Shown here: piece after piece, positions 26,776 through 36,292 of the stretch | How the letters are laid out: each line of letters opens with the position of its first letter | How positions within the stretch are numbered: the first letter of the stretch is position 1 | Translations under genes and position numbers: made by a program | The notes under the pieces: generated by a model | The model's input: the letters and a program-made list of their open reading frames with translations, nothing else | What the model was told of the DNA's origin: nothing | Database searches by the model: none | Assembly: GCA_015057625.1 (NCBI GenBank) | Contig: SVDZ01000003.1 | Span: forward strand, 124,001-188,000 | Length of the DNA stretch: 64,000 bases | Source: Lachnospiraceae bacterium | Lineage (GTDB): Bacteria > Bacillota > Clostridia > Lachnospirales > Lachnospiraceae | Reading direction: 5' to 3'

Positions 26776-28647
26776 ATGGCCAAATTTTTTAGTAATTACG
26801 GACTCGACTTCTTAGACAACGATGACAAAGAATTAAATTCAATCATTGAGTCTGCAGTTAAATATGGCACCGGCTTTACCGGCTATGGTGGTTACAACTA
26901 CATATGCAAGGACTTTGGTGACATGGAAGTTATTGTCCATACAAAGGAAACTCCTTCAGGAAGTGTCCCTGAAGTTATTGACTGCGACACCCACGGTATG
27001 ACCAGTTGTGTGTGGAATGTCAAACTTAACCATGTAGGAAACCTGTCTATAGAAAATCAGTTACCATCTCAGCAAATTTGTATGGTCAAAAATGCGGACA
27101 CCGGAATTGGATGTGCTATTATCCATGTAATGAACAGCGATATTCTTCCAAGTTATCTTCCGGATGATTTACTATCACTTCAGATGGTTGGGTACCCGTC
27201 GGTCATTCACTACTACGAGGACGAATATAAGTTTTTTGATACATTAGAGCCAAATGATCTTGGATGTTATCAAGGGGTTGCTTCAAATCATATAGCACCT
27301 CTTAACTTCCTTAAAAAATACGGAAACACTGTTCCGGGAACTGACTATAACCTTGAATGCGGCGAAGATATTATGACTCTTCACGCCACTGTCAAAGAAG
27401 TTTACCAAGGTGTTATCAATATAGACGGCGAGGAAATTGAATCCTTCATCCGATGCATAGTTGACACTAATTTTGGAGAGTTGGAAATTGCTCACACTAT
27501 GGATCAGGTTGATAAGTCAGAACGCCACAACATCAAAGTCGGAGCTGTGGTCTCTGCAGATTTGGTTTTATCAGGAGATGTGGCCATCTTCGATTATCAG
27601 AACGGTCGCATTTACGACGAAAAACATCACCTTATGCTTTTGAGATCAGTATTTGCAAACGGTGATTTTACCAAATTGTCATCCGTCTTATCAGATGACT
27701 GCTCTCTTTTATCTGACGATTCCGGAAGTAAAGTTTCCGGAAAGCAGGCCGTACTTGATTACCTTAAGAGTGTTTACACAAACTCAAGTAATGTATTCTC
27801 AACCAGATTCATTACTGTTTCAGATACATATGAGTGCGCTTCCTCTTTTCCTTACCGGGAAGGAAAAACCGGTCTTGCGCTTTCAATTAACGGTGTCAAT
27901 TCAGTCAAGTCAATACTATTCATCGACACAAAACACGATGACAACCAAAAGAAAATCACCAAAATACTCATTACCGGAAGATCCGGTTGCGGATATGATT
28001 TTCTTGTTCCAAATGAGATTCCTGAAGGGGATTTGTCTTCAGGATTTGACGCTGCATCACTAAAAGACAATATAACAAACAGCACCGACGCTAAAGTTCA
28101 ATCTGCACCTAAAGAGCCTGAAAAGGACAAGCCGAAATCTCTTGAAACTGTTATTTATGAACTCACGGAATCTATTATTTCAAGAAGCAATCTTCTTGGT
28201 TTTCTTGAGGATGCAGATTCAAATGTCGAGTATATTGCAACATGCAAAAACAGAGATCATTATTTAAGTATTGCAAACCATATGGTGAATTCCATCATCA
28301 ACTATCCGGAACAAGACTTCGCAGTGTCTGTCAAAAATATGCTTGGTTATCTTTTTGCCAAGTCATTTGAATCTAAAATCGGCTACGACAGATTCAAAAT
28401 TGATTCCGTTAAATTTTCAGTCAACGATATGTTACACGGAACACTTCAGACCCAGCTTGGAGATGCAATGTTAGAGCTACTCGAAGATTATTACAGAGAG
28501 GCTATGTCATTCTACAATGACTTCAAATTGCACAGCGATTTGAACTCTCATCTTACTGACAGAGAACAGACTAACCTACTTATAGAAACTACTATTTTAG
28601 TTCAGCAGATTGCAGAGCTTTATGCAATGCAATATTCAAACATTTAG
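26776..28647 (+). CDS. Large protein of unknown function with SnoaL-like segment
   Basis: The start is placed at the ATG at 26776 (MAKFFSNYGLD), which has GGAGG at the right distance; a longer frame from 26737 lacks one. The protein has 623 residues and no signal peptide or membrane segment. The first 280 residues are mixed alpha/beta with no recognised motif. About 285-420 resembles a SnoaL/NTF2-like fold (LLRSVFANGDFTKLSSVLSDD, then SGKQAVLDYLKSVY). The C-terminal part (about 455-623) is helical. The next gene starts 15 bases after its stop and has its own GGAGG, so they form an operon ended by the terminator at 29199-29251. I do not recognise the family; function unknown. Confidence 0.75.
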   Translation: MAKFFSNYGLDFLDNDDKELNSIIESAVKYGTGFTGYGGYNYICKDFGDMEVIVHTKETPSGSVPEVIDCDTHGMTSCVWNVKLNHVGNLSIENQLPSQQICMVKNADTGIGCAIIHVMNSDILPSYLPDDLLSLQMVGYPSVIHYYEDEYKFFDTLEPNDLGCYQGVASNHIAPLNFLKKYGNTVPGTDYNLECGEDIMTLHATVKEVYQGVINIDGEEIESFIRCIVDTNFGELEIAHTMDQVDKSERHNIKVGAVVSADLVLSGDVAIFDYQNGRIYDEKHHLMLLRSVFANGDFTKLSSVLSDDCSLLSDDSGSKVSGKQAVLDYLKSVYTNSSNVFSTRFITVSDTYECASSFPYREGKTGLALSINGVNSVKSILFIDTKHDDNQKKITKILITGRSGCGYDFLVPNEIPEGDLSSGFDAASLKDNITNSTDAKVQSAPKEPEKDKPKSLETVIYELTESIISRSNLLGFLEDADSNVEYIATCKNRDHYLSIANHMVNSIINYPEQDFAVSVKNMLGYLFAKSFESKIGYDRFKIDSVKFSVNDMLHGTLQTQLGDAMLELLEDYYREAMSFYNDFKLHSDLNSHLTDREQTNLLIETTILVQQIAELYAMQYSNI

Positions 28648-28662
28648 TATGGAGGTATGCTT

Positions 28663-29187
28663 ATGGCAAACAACGAAAATGAAAACAACCAGTTTGACGA
28701 TATTGAGGATATAAAAAATGAATTAGAGATTGTTGACTGGGAGGATATTACTGAAAAGCAGCTTCTTCAAATTGGTTCTATGTTACCAAATATCAATCCT
28801 GAAACTGCAAAGGAACTCATGGAAAATCTTCCTGATTTTTCCAACAACGCAAAAGAAGCCCTCGCAAGTGTCCAGAATACTGTTGAGACTGCATTAGAAC
28901 AAAACGGTTCCAGCAACAAACAGGTTCTCGATATGTACAATGACACTATCGACAATCTTAACGAGCAGTTAAAAAGAGACGATCTCTCCGTTCAGGAAAA
29001 AGAAGTCATCCTCAACAAACTTTCACGAATGCTTGCTGCTGCTGACAGAAAAGATTCCGAAAACAAAGCATTTCTTCAAACTATGACGGGAATACTGGCC
29101 ACAACTACTATTGCGGTATTCTCAATCGGACTTGCTATTCTTGGAACAGCAAAAACTAATCCAAAGGATTTGCTTCCAAAAAAATAA
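28663..29187 (+). CDS. Small helical protein with C-terminal membrane segment
   Basis: The start at 28663 (MANNENEN) is preferred to the ATG at 28657 because GGAGGT directly abuts the earlier one. The product has 174 residues: an acidic N-terminus, long amphipathic helices with coiled-coil character (about 60-125, including LDMYNDTIDNLNEQLKR), and a single hydrophobic segment near the end (about 140-163, TMTGILATTTIAVFSIGLAILG), followed by a short basic tail. This is a tail-anchor-like layout. It is the second gene of an operon with the unknown protein upstream and is followed by a strong terminator. No known family; a membrane partner of the upstream protein is a reasonable guess. Confidence 0.72.
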   Translation: MANNENENNQFDDIEDIKNELEIVDWEDITEKQLLQIGSMLPNINPETAKELMENLPDFSNNAKEALASVQNTVETALEQNGSSNKQVLDMYNDTIDNLNEQLKRDDLSVQEKEVILNKLSRMLAAADRKDSENKAFLQTMTGILATTTIAVFSIGLAILGTAKTNPKDLLPKK

Positions 29188-29198
29188 ATCCATTTATT

Positions 29199-29251
29199 AA
29201 AAAAGAGCGTTGCGTTAGCGATTGAAAATCACTAACGCAACGTTCTTTTTA
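29199..29251 (+). terminator. Strong bidirectional terminator
   Basis: A long stem built on GCGTTGCGTTAG and its near complement CTAACGCAACG surrounds a short loop and has A and T runs on either side. It ends the plus-strand operon and the convergent minus-strand gene beginning at 30933. Confidence 0.93.
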
Positions 29252-29301
29252 TTATTGTATTCTTTTTACTTTACTTTTTAATATACTTTTTCTTTCACTT
29301 C

Positions 29302-30933
29302 TTAATATGCTACGGTTGCATACTGTGGATTACATTTTTTCAAAATATGGTTGTAAAGATAATCATGATCTTTCTTAGTTGGCATACTCTTGCCACTATA
29401 AAGTGATGATGCAATGTCAAATACTGATGTAGTAACTATATCGCTGTATTTATATTCACCATTTGAAAGTTTTACATAAGCTCTCATTCTAAGTTTTGCA
29501 TTATAATAATTTGCAGTATCAATAAATATCATTGTCATTGCATATGCCTGTTTTGTTTCTGAGTTAGTCACACTAGCTATCTTTCCATTTTCTGTAGCTT
29601 TGAAAGAATATACAGAATCTGCTGTGCTTCCTACAACCATATCTTCAACAGTTGTTTCACTGGCAATTCCATAAATCATTCCAACCTCAGTCACACTGCC
29701 GAAAGGATCATCCACTGAATATAACATTCTGTGTCCACCAAATGTTGTATTGATCTGGCATCCTGTTATTTCAACTGTTGAAGCATCTCGCATCTCTTCA
29801 AGACATTCAACTACCGTATCAAAATCAGGATTTGTGTCAGCTTCAAAAGCTGCAGTGATTGCATTAAGCAATTTAGTCTTTGCTGCTGAGTCCTCTAAGC
29901 ACTGTGCCATTTGATACATCTCTACAAGATGAAGATATGTATCTGCTTCACCGTATTTGTCACTCGGCTCTGTATACTCATCTATAATTATTTCCATTCC
30001 ATCCAACGCACAATCTAAATCGAAATCAAAGATAAAATTTGATACAAATGAAGCTCGTAATACGGCAAAAATCTTTTCATTGTTATAATAATCACCAAGA
30101 CTTTCCTGTCCGTTCTTTATTGCATTACATTTATTTACTACATACTCATAGAATGGTATTTCTGTTTCTGAATGATCGTATCCGTTTAATACTTCTGCCA
30201 CTTTTCCTGCATACTTACGAGAGTGAGTTACATTATCAATCAGTTTCTCATACGAAGTATCGCCTTCCCCATAGGATTTAAAAAGCATGTACTGCAGGGT
30301 CAATGAAGCGAAAATATCCTGTTCCATTTTGTACAATGAATCTATGTATTTTTCCAGGTTCTCAGCGTAAATGTATTCCTCTCCGGAAATATCATCTTTG
30401 ATTGCTCTCGTAATAAAATAATATTCCATCATATAATCATATTTTGACGCCTGAAGTTCAAGTTGTTTCAATATGTGAAGTTCAATTTTAGTAAAACCAT
30501 ACATATCTTCATCATCATATTCAGTATTACTCTCTTTTAATGCAGTTGCGAAGTTATCGATTGTTTCATCACCTTCCAAATAGACAGTTTCTAATATTGC
30601 AACTACCTTACAAATATCATCATCTAATTCAAGATCTTCACTATAATATTCTTCTATTTCAGACAAAATATCATAATAAAATTCATCCTGACTCAACACA
30701 TCCTCATATTCGCCAATAAATGAACTGTAAGCCTCAATCCATTCGACAGCAGACTCACTTTCCCACTCATCTTCATCAATCATCAGTTTTCTACCATCTT
30801 CAACCAGCTGTTCAGCTGCATCAGTAAAATCGGATTCCTGCGTTACTTCTTCTCCTCCCATCACCTTAACATCTGAAATCTGGTATGGCACCAATAATGT
30901 AAGTGCCAACAAAAATGCTGTTATCTTTTTCAT
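29302..30933 (-). CDS. Secreted protein sharing a C-terminal domain with the 871-residue protein
   Basis: The likely start is the ATG at 30933 (MKKITAFLLAL), with GGAG upstream; a longer frame reaches 30993 and would overlap the transporter gene. The product is 543 residues with a signal peptide (about 1-25). Residues about 30-380 are acidic and helical, without recognisable motifs. The last 159 residues (about 385-543) align clearly with residues 34-196 of the protein at 18991-21606: both have VEI.G.QIN at the start, VYSFKAT or VYGFSAT, a YAMTM or YIMTM strand, and the closing MPTKKDHDYLYNHIL or MPTKSGHEYLYNEII. Function is unknown; the shared domain may bind a glycan or the cell surface. 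Confidence 0.78.
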   Translation of the reverse strand: MKKITAFLLALTLLVPYQISDVKVMGGEEVTQESDFTDAAEQLVEDGRKLMIDEDEWESESAVEWIEAYSSFIGEYEDVLSQDEFYYDILSEIEEYYSEDLELDDDICKVVAILETVYLEGDETIDNFATALKESNTEYDDEDMYGFTKIELHILKQLELQASKYDYMMEYYFITRAIKDDISGEEYIYAENLEKYIDSLYKMEQDIFASLTLQYMLFKSYGEGDTSYEKLIDNVTHSRKYAGKVAEVLNGYDHSETEIPFYEYVVNKCNAIKNGQESLGDYYNNEKIFAVLRASFVSNFIFDFDLDCALDGMEIIIDEYTEPSDKYGEADTYLHLVEMYQMAQCLEDSAAKTKLLNAITAAFEADTNPDFDTVVECLEEMRDASTVEITGCQINTTFGGHRMLYSVDDPFGSVTEVGMIYGIASETTVEDMVVGSTADSVYSFKATENGKIASVTNSETKQAYAMTMIFIDTANYYNAKLRMRAYVKLSNGEYKYSDIVTTSVFDIASSLYSGKSMPTKKDHDYLYNHILKKCNPQYATVAY

Positions 30934-30982
30934 AATTCTTCTCCTTACATATTTTCTTATAAAAAATTCCCGCTGAAAGAAC

Positions 30983-32350
30983 TCACCCTTCATAATCTTT
31001 TGTGATATTATTTACCCACTTCTTGCTGTTATATCGCTTAAACACCCACGGCCATTTCACAAATTCATCCGTGCAAAGAAGAAGATAAACCACAAGTGGT
31101 GGAAGTTTTAAAACAAACGCAGATATAAACCCTAGTGGCACCGCGTACCCCCACATATCAATGGTATCGCAAATAAGCCCAAACTTTGTATCTCCTCCAG
31201 CCCTAAAAATTCCTGCAATCAAAGTCGTGTTAACTGCTCCACCCATTATGTATATAACATTTATCAGAAGCATACACGTAAGATATTTTATTGCTTGTTC
31301 TGTCATGTCGGAATGCAACTTGTAATACTGAACAACAGGATATGTGGAGATCAGAATCAACACTCCACCTATTGCACCTGCAACCACAGTCATATTCAGC
31401 AATCTTGCTCCGTCTTTTTCTGCTTTCTTCAATTCCCCCATTCCGATATACTTGCCAAGCCATATAGTAGTTGCGCTGGCAATTGCAAAACACAATACCA
31501 TTGCAAAGTTTCTCACAACACCAACTACCGAATTTGCGGCGACAATATCTGTACTGATATGACCAAGAATCACTGAGTACATGGAAAATGCTGTTCCCCA
31601 AGCAATATCATTTACCATTGCAGGGACAACCATTGTGAGGAAATCTTTGAACAAAATCTTGTTTCTCTTAAAAATATATGAAACCCTGATTTTGACATTC
31701 TTTGAAACAAAAGAAACTCCAAAGCACAATATCAGCTGAATTCCTCTCGAAATACTTGTGGCAAGAGCAGCACCTGCCGCTCCCATCTTAGGAAATCCAA
31801 ACAGTCCAAATATCAATAGCGCATTTAATATAATGTTCAAAACAATTGCAGTTGACGACAATACTGTTACAATTGAGACTCTCTCAACACTTCTAAGTGT
31901 CGCCATATAAACCTCTGTTATTGACCAGCAAAAATAAGAAAATCCCACATATCTTAGGTAAACTCCACCTATTGCTATCAACTCGGGATCACTGGTAAAT
32001 AGACGCATCATCAATTCAGGAATAGTCAACGTACATATAAACATCACAATTCCTGCGCAAACTGAAAATCTGAGTGCAATTCCCTCAACAAGTTCAATGG
32101 CCTTTATATCATTCTTTCCCCAGTACTGTGCGCCAAGAAGCGTCACTCCGGTTCCAACTCCGAAATAAACCATGAACAGAATGTTAGCATACTGTGCCGC
32201 AAGGGACACTGCTGCTAATGACGACTGTCCAACTTTTGTCAGCATTAAAACGTCCACAGAGCTGACTGCTGCACTCAGAAGATTTTGTATAACGATTGGG
32301 AAAATCAGTTTAAAAATCTGCTTGTAAAATATACTTCTCTCCGAATTCAT
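30983..32350 (-). CDS. MATE-family multidrug/Na+ antiporter
   Basis: This 455-residue integral membrane protein has about twelve membrane segments. Family marks are the opening IFKLIFPIVIQNLLSAAVSSVDVLMLTKVG, the conserved loop GVGTGVTLLGAQYWGKND, and the repeat of this plan in the second half (MVVPAMVNDIAWG, ASATTIWLGKYIGMGELKKA). Such proteins export drugs or metabolites in exchange for Na+ or H+. The start at 32350 gives the usual N-terminus. Another MATE gene lies at 55338-56696, but the two are only distantly alike. The downstream secreted protein gene starts 50 bases after its stop, so shared transcription is possible. The substrate is unknown. Confidence 0.93.
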   Translation of the reverse strand: MNSERSIFYKQIFKLIFPIVIQNLLSAAVSSVDVLMLTKVGQSSLAAVSLAAQYANILFMVYFGVGTGVTLLGAQYWGKNDIKAIELVEGIALRFSVCAGIVMFICTLTIPELMMRLFTSDPELIAIGGVYLRYVGFSYFCWSITEVYMATLRSVERVSIVTVLSSTAIVLNIILNALLIFGLFGFPKMGAAGAALATSISRGIQLILCFGVSFVSKNVKIRVSYIFKRNKILFKDFLTMVVPAMVNDIAWGTAFSMYSVILGHISTDIVAANSVVGVVRNFAMVLCFAIASATTIWLGKYIGMGELKKAEKDGARLLNMTVVAGAIGGVLILISTYPVVQYYKLHSDMTEQAIKYLTCMLLINVIYIMGGAVNTTLIAGIFRAGGDTKFGLICDTIDMWGYAVPLGFISAFVLKLPPLVVYLLLCTDEFVKWPWVFKRYNSKKWVNNITKDYEG

Positions 32351-32398
32351 GCTCTCTCTTTCTAAGTTATTGTTGTTTTTTATTTATTGCTTTTCGTC

Positions 32399-32456
32399 CG
32401 TAGTACCGTACTACTATCCTACTATACTACTATCCTACTATCCTACCATACTACTC
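32399..32456. repeat. Short imperfect repeats of CTACTATCCTAC type
   Basis: About 58 bp upstream of the MATE gene is built from the words TACTACTATCC and CTACTATCCTACTATA in imperfect tandem. It is low-complexity DNA, with no coding or pairing structure recognised. Confidence 0.75.
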
Positions 32457-32487
32457 ATAACATCCTTACGGATGATTATTTCTATCC

Positions 32488-33666
32488 TTACCAGAATTTA
32501 AATTTTCTGATTACTTTAATTGCAACTCTGTAATGCCATGGCGTGAGATTCTTTCTTGCTTCCTTTAATTTTTCACGAATTGGCAAATGCTGTGGGCAGT
32601 GGCTTTCACACTTTCCACACTCTACACAATTTGCAATATCACTCATTTCCTTCTGAAGTGCTACTATCTGGATGTATTCGCTTCTGCCTGACATCTTGTT
32701 CTCTGTATACATCTGGTTATAACACTTAAATGCAGTAGGAATGTCTATGCCTTTTGGACATGGCATACAATATCCGCAACCTGTACATCCTACTTTTGTT
32801 TTTTTGTTTATTTCAGCCTTTACCTTTTCAATAAAAGCAAAATCTTCCTCGGTAAATTCTCCTGCCTTTGCTGAGTCTGCAATTCTGACATTTTCCTCAA
32901 CCATCTCAGAGGAATTCATTCCTGACAAAACGCATGTAACCTGCGGCTGATTGAACAGCCACCTGAATGCCCACTCTGCTGCAGTCCACTTCTTTGGATG
33001 TTCTGCAATAAGTTTCTTTCCGCTATCAGGCATAAGACCTACTAATTTTCCGCCTCTGAGAGGTTCCATTATTACTACAGGAATATTCTTTTCGGCTGCA
33101 GCCATCAAACCTTTTCTTCCTGCCTGACTGTGCTCATCAAGATAATTATACTGAATCTGACAGAAATCCCAATCATAGTCATTCAATATCTTAAGGAACA
33201 TATCTGTATTTCCATGATATGAAAAACCTAAATTGATAATTTTTCCTTCTGCTTTCTTATTCTGAATCCACTCTTCTATTCCAAGTGCTTTCAGTTTTTC
33301 CCATGCAGCTACATCTGTAAGCATGTGCATAAGATAATAATCAATGTGATCCGTCTTTAATCGTTCAAGCTGCTCATTGAAATATTTGTCAAGTGCTGCC
33401 TCCGACTTAATAAGGTACTGCGGTAGTTTAGTTGCAATATAAACCTTATCTCTGCAGTTGTTTCTCGCGAGGATTTCTCCCACTGCAGCTTCACTTCCCG
33501 GATAAATATAGGCAGTGTCAAGATAATTTACGCCATGATTGATAGCATACATCACTTCTTTCTCAGCCTTATCGACATCAATACCCGTACCCTTTCTTGC
33601 AAATCTCATACAACCGTAACCCAATATGGAAATATCTCTTCCATTTTTATCTTTTCTGTACTTCAT
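32488..33666 (-). CDS. Aldo/keto reductase with C-terminal 4Fe-4S domain
   Basis: This 392-residue oxidoreductase has an aldo/keto reductase barrel at residues 1-285: GCMRFARKGTG, the catalytic Tyr in DTAYIYPGSE, Lys in ATKLP, and His in YYLMH. A ferredoxin-like domain follows (about 295-365) with CTGCGYCMPCP and CVECGKCESHCP, which can hold two 4Fe-4S clusters. Such fused reductases are common in anaerobic Firmicutes and probably transfer electrons between NAD(P)H or ferredoxin and a carbonyl substrate that is unknown. The start at 33666 is supported by a GGAGG site. It stands alone between the NUDIX and MATE genes. Confidence 0.94.
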   Translation of the reverse strand: MKYRKDKNGRDISILGYGCMRFARKGTGIDVDKAEKEVMYAINHGVNYLDTAYIYPGSEAAVGEILARNNCRDKVYIATKLPQYLIKSEAALDKYFNEQLERLKTDHIDYYLMHMLTDVAAWEKLKALGIEEWIQNKKAEGKIINLGFSYHGNTDMFLKILNDYDWDFCQIQYNYLDEHSQAGRKGLMAAAEKNIPVVIMEPLRGGKLVGLMPDSGKKLIAEHPKKWTAAEWAFRWLFNQPQVTCVLSGMNSSEMVEENVRIADSAKAGEFTEEDFAFIEKVKAEINKKTKVGCTGCGYCMPCPKGIDIPTAFKCYNQMYTENKMSGRSEYIQIVALQKEMSDIANCVECGKCESHCPQHLPIREKLKEARKNLTPWHYRVAIKVIRKFKFW

Positions 33667-33748
33667 ATACGCTCCTCCATTTCTAAAATGTTACAGCCGT
33701 TTTCTCTCATATTTCCAATGCTCTTCATCACTCACACTTTTCACTCGT

Positions 33749-34249
33749 CTATTCAAACACTCTCTTAATACTGTCGTAGTGTAAGAAAATACCCTGTTCT
33801 GCAAACTCTTTAATCTGCTCATGAGTAGCAATCATAAATCCATCCGCTTCATTTTCCTGAATCTTTACGTCAGACTCGTCAAAGTCAGAAATAAATTTAT
33901 ACACATCCACGAAGTAATTATCTCCTTCACCCGGATTTTCTCTCTTGTAAGTGAAAACATAACCTCCGTCAAAATCTGATACATCTATTCCTGTCTCCTC
34001 AAGCAATTCTCTCCTAACTGCTTCCTCAGACTCTTCTCCTGCCATACACGCGCCGCCGGAAACTTCCCACCAGCCCGGAGCCCAAGCCTTGGTCATAACT
34101 CTCTTTGTAATGAGATACTTTCCATCAGGTCTTCCAATAACTCCTAACACTGTAAGGTGGTACTCTCCGTCTTTTAAGCACCAGTCATTACGTTTCATCT
34201 GTCTTCCTGTTTTTTGTTTATTTTCATCGTAGATATCCCAGTATTCCAT
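33749..34249 (-). CDS. NUDIX hydrolase
   Basis: This 166-residue protein has a complete Nudix box near residues 65-90: GGACMAGEE, then the REL(L)EETG core with the metal-binding glutamates. The start MEYWDIYDENKQKTGR resembles IPP-isomerase-like or Nudix_hydrolase domains that act on isoprenoid or nucleoside diphosphate derivatives. It lies upstream of the aldo/keto reductase gene with an 82-bp gap, which may allow shared transcription. The exact substrate cannot be assigned from motifs. Confidence 0.92.
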   Translation of the reverse strand: MEYWDIYDENKQKTGRQMKRNDWCLKDGEYHLTVLGVIGRPDGKYLITKRVMTKAWAPGWWEVSGGACMAGEESEEAVRRELLEETGIDVSDFDGGYVFTYKRENPGEGDNYFVDVYKFISDFDESDVKIQENEADGFMIATHEQIKEFAEQGIFLHYDSIKRVFE

Positions 34250-34527
34250 TTTATCTCCTCTTATTCTTCATTACTAAAATAGGGCTTTTGATAATTCATT
34301 GCCCACTATTTTATATATTTTATAACCTCAATATACTAATGTCAAACTACACTTGGCATTATATTAAAATGTAATTGATAAAAAATTTCGCATTATTTTC
34401 AATTTAATGTTATAATATTTAACAGTCCGGCTATATATACAAACAACCTAATAAAAAGATACTTATTATTATAGACAAAAATAATTGATTCGGACTATCT
34501 TTATTATTTTTTAACGAGGTTTATATT

Positions 34528-35685
34528 ATGAAAAATATTTATCAAAAAGATGAGTTTATTCTGTCCAATGTATTTGGTGCAGTATGTATTATCGGTGGAT
34601 TAATACTTATCAAAACAAACGTCATCTTACCGATCCTTCTTATAGCTTTGGGGCTTTATTATCTTTTCCTTATTTGGGGAACAAAGCTTTACGCAACAAA
34701 AGAGGACAACCGAATTGCAGATTTCTTTAATAATCTGTCAAACATCAACTATTATATTCTTGGCACATTTGGACTTGCCATTTTCATAACATTCTTTATC
34801 AAGAATATGCCCGGAATAGTTTTTGTTTGTAAAAATCATCCTTGGGTTGCTTTTGCAATTATTGCTATTGGTGTTGGCATTGCATTCTTAATCAAATTGA
34901 TTATTTTTGCAGATTTCAATTCAGAAAAAGACGAAAAGTCTGCAACACATAACTTTGGTCACGACACTATTGCAAATGTTGCTCATCCTATTTCTCGTAA
35001 AGATGATGATGACTACTCAAGTGATAATGATAATTTTGCTTTTGGTGATGTTTCAAATGAAGACACCGATGAAGATTCTTATGACGATGTCGCTGAAAAT
35101 TATTCAGACAATGATTATTCTTATGGAGATGATTCAACCGAAGAAACTGACAGCGATAAATCAGATACTAACTATTCTTACGATAATGAGTCGGATAGTG
35201 ATTACACTTACGAAGATGAATCCAAAACTTCTGAGGACGAATCCACTGAAGAAATATCCGACGACGATTTTGATTTTGTTGGAGACGATGCCCAGAATGA
35301 GGACTCAGAAGAGAGCTTACCTGATGTAGAAACAACAGAATCAATAAAACAGGAAAATACATTAGAAAAACCAGACAATCCGATTGAAAAACCTGTTGAA
35401 GACCTGGTTGAATCCTCAACCAGTGCTGCAGCAAATGCTATAAGAAAAATCCGTCAGAATGTTTCTTCTCCAAATATTTATCTTGCAAAGAAGAAAAATA
35501 ATACAGGCATTAAGAAGGAATACACTGACGACATCAATAAAGGGCAGGTTGAAATTCCTTACTATCTCAAGAAAAAACTTATCTCATATTGTCCTGACTG
35601 CGGAGCACAGCTTGAAGGAGATTTTCTTATCTGTGAGAACTGCGGTGGCGTAATGAGACAGAAACATATAGACATTGAAGAGTAA
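34528..35685 (+). CDS. Membrane protein with long acidic region and C-terminal zinc ribbon
   Basis: This 385-residue protein starts with about four membrane segments in residues 10-130 (NVFGAVCIIGGLILI, LLIALGLYYLFLIWG, YYILGTFGLAIFITFFI, VAFAIIAIGVGIAFLI). Residues 135-290 are very acidic and low in complexity, rich in Asp, Ser and Tyr. Residues about 290-350 are mixed. The end holds a zinc ribbon, CPDCGAQLEGDFLICENCG, with two CxxC pairs about 16 residues apart. The family is not recognised. A TATAAT box at 34412-34417 is a plausible -10 element, without a clear -35. The convergent TetR gene is separated by a shared terminator. Role unknown. Confidence 0.75.
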   Translation: MKNIYQKDEFILSNVFGAVCIIGGLILIKTNVILPILLIALGLYYLFLIWGTKLYATKEDNRIADFFNNLSNINYYILGTFGLAIFITFFIKNMPGIVFVCKNHPWVAFAIIAIGVGIAFLIKLIIFADFNSEKDEKSATHNFGHDTIANVAHPISRKDDDDYSSDNDNFAFGDVSNEDTDEDSYDDVAENYSDNDYSYGDDSTEETDSDKSDTNYSYDNESDSDYTYEDESKTSEDESTEEISDDDFDFVGDDAQNEDSEESLPDVETTESIKQENTLEKPDNPIEKPVEDLVESSTSAAANAIRKIRQNVSSPNIYLAKKKNNTGIKKEYTDDINKGQVEIPYYLKKKLISYCPDCGAQLEGDFLICENCGGVMRQKHIDIEE

Positions 35686-35720
35686 AAAACAGGAGTTGTT
35701 TCAAAACAGCTCCTGTTTTT
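35685..35720 (+). terminator. Bidirectional terminator between convergent genes
   Basis: AAAACAGGAG at the left pairs with CTCCTGTTTT at the right, with TTGTTT/AAAACA inner pairs. A and T runs on both strands suit termination in both directions. Confidence 0.9.
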
Positions 35721-35721
35721 A

Positions 35722-36237
35722 TTATCTCATCCCATCCACAATAATACAGACTATTTCATCTGCAAACTCTCTTTTATCACTAATGTTTTTACATTCATCA
35801 ATTCTGATTATTGAAGCTTCCAAAATAAATCTGAGATATTCTGTTTTTACTTTTCTTATTTCTCCTTTTTGAGTTTCCTCCAAGACGATATTATCTATCA
35901 TCTTCCAAAATGAATCCGTCAAATCTTTTGCATATTCTATTTTTGACAGATTTGCTACACTGAATTCAGTATATGTTTCCGCAATTATGCAAAGCATTTC
36001 TCTGATCTTGTCGAGTCCCAAAAGACTCTCATCCTCTTCGACCTGCCTGCAAGCTTCAAAAACCTCTTTAAAAATGTCCCTCACTATCTCATTTATCAGT
36101 TCATCTTTACTTTCAAAGAATCGATAAATAGTCTTTTTACTTATCTTTTGTTTTTTTACAATCACATCAAGGGTGAACTTGTCGCCCTTCGACGCAAATT
36201 GTTTTTTAGCCTCATTAAGTATTTTCATCCTCTCCAT
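35722..36237 (-). CDS. TetR/AcrR-family transcriptional regulator
   Basis: This 171-residue repressor-type protein has its helix-turn-helix at residues about 8-52: ILNEAKKQFASKGDKFTLDVIVKKQKISKKTIYRFFESKDELI, matching the TetR pattern (turn at KKQKISKKTIYRFF). The remaining helical part would bind a ligand and form dimers. The ATG at 36237 has GGAGG with six-base spacing. It lies 55 bases after the stop of a two-TM membrane protein gene on the same strand, so it may be regulated with it or control it. The ligand is unknown. Confidence 0.88.
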   Translation of the reverse strand: MERMKILNEAKKQFASKGDKFTLDVIVKKQKISKKTIYRFFESKDELINEIVRDIFKEVFEACRQVEEDESLLGLDKIREMLCIIAETYTEFSVANLSKIEYAKDLTDSFWKMIDNIVLEETQKGEIRKVKTEYLRFILEASIIRIDECKNISDKREFADEIVCIIVDGMR

Positions 36238-36292
36238 AGGCCACCTCCATCAACCAATGGATTCAAGTTCTTCTACTGCAGTATATGCCTCT

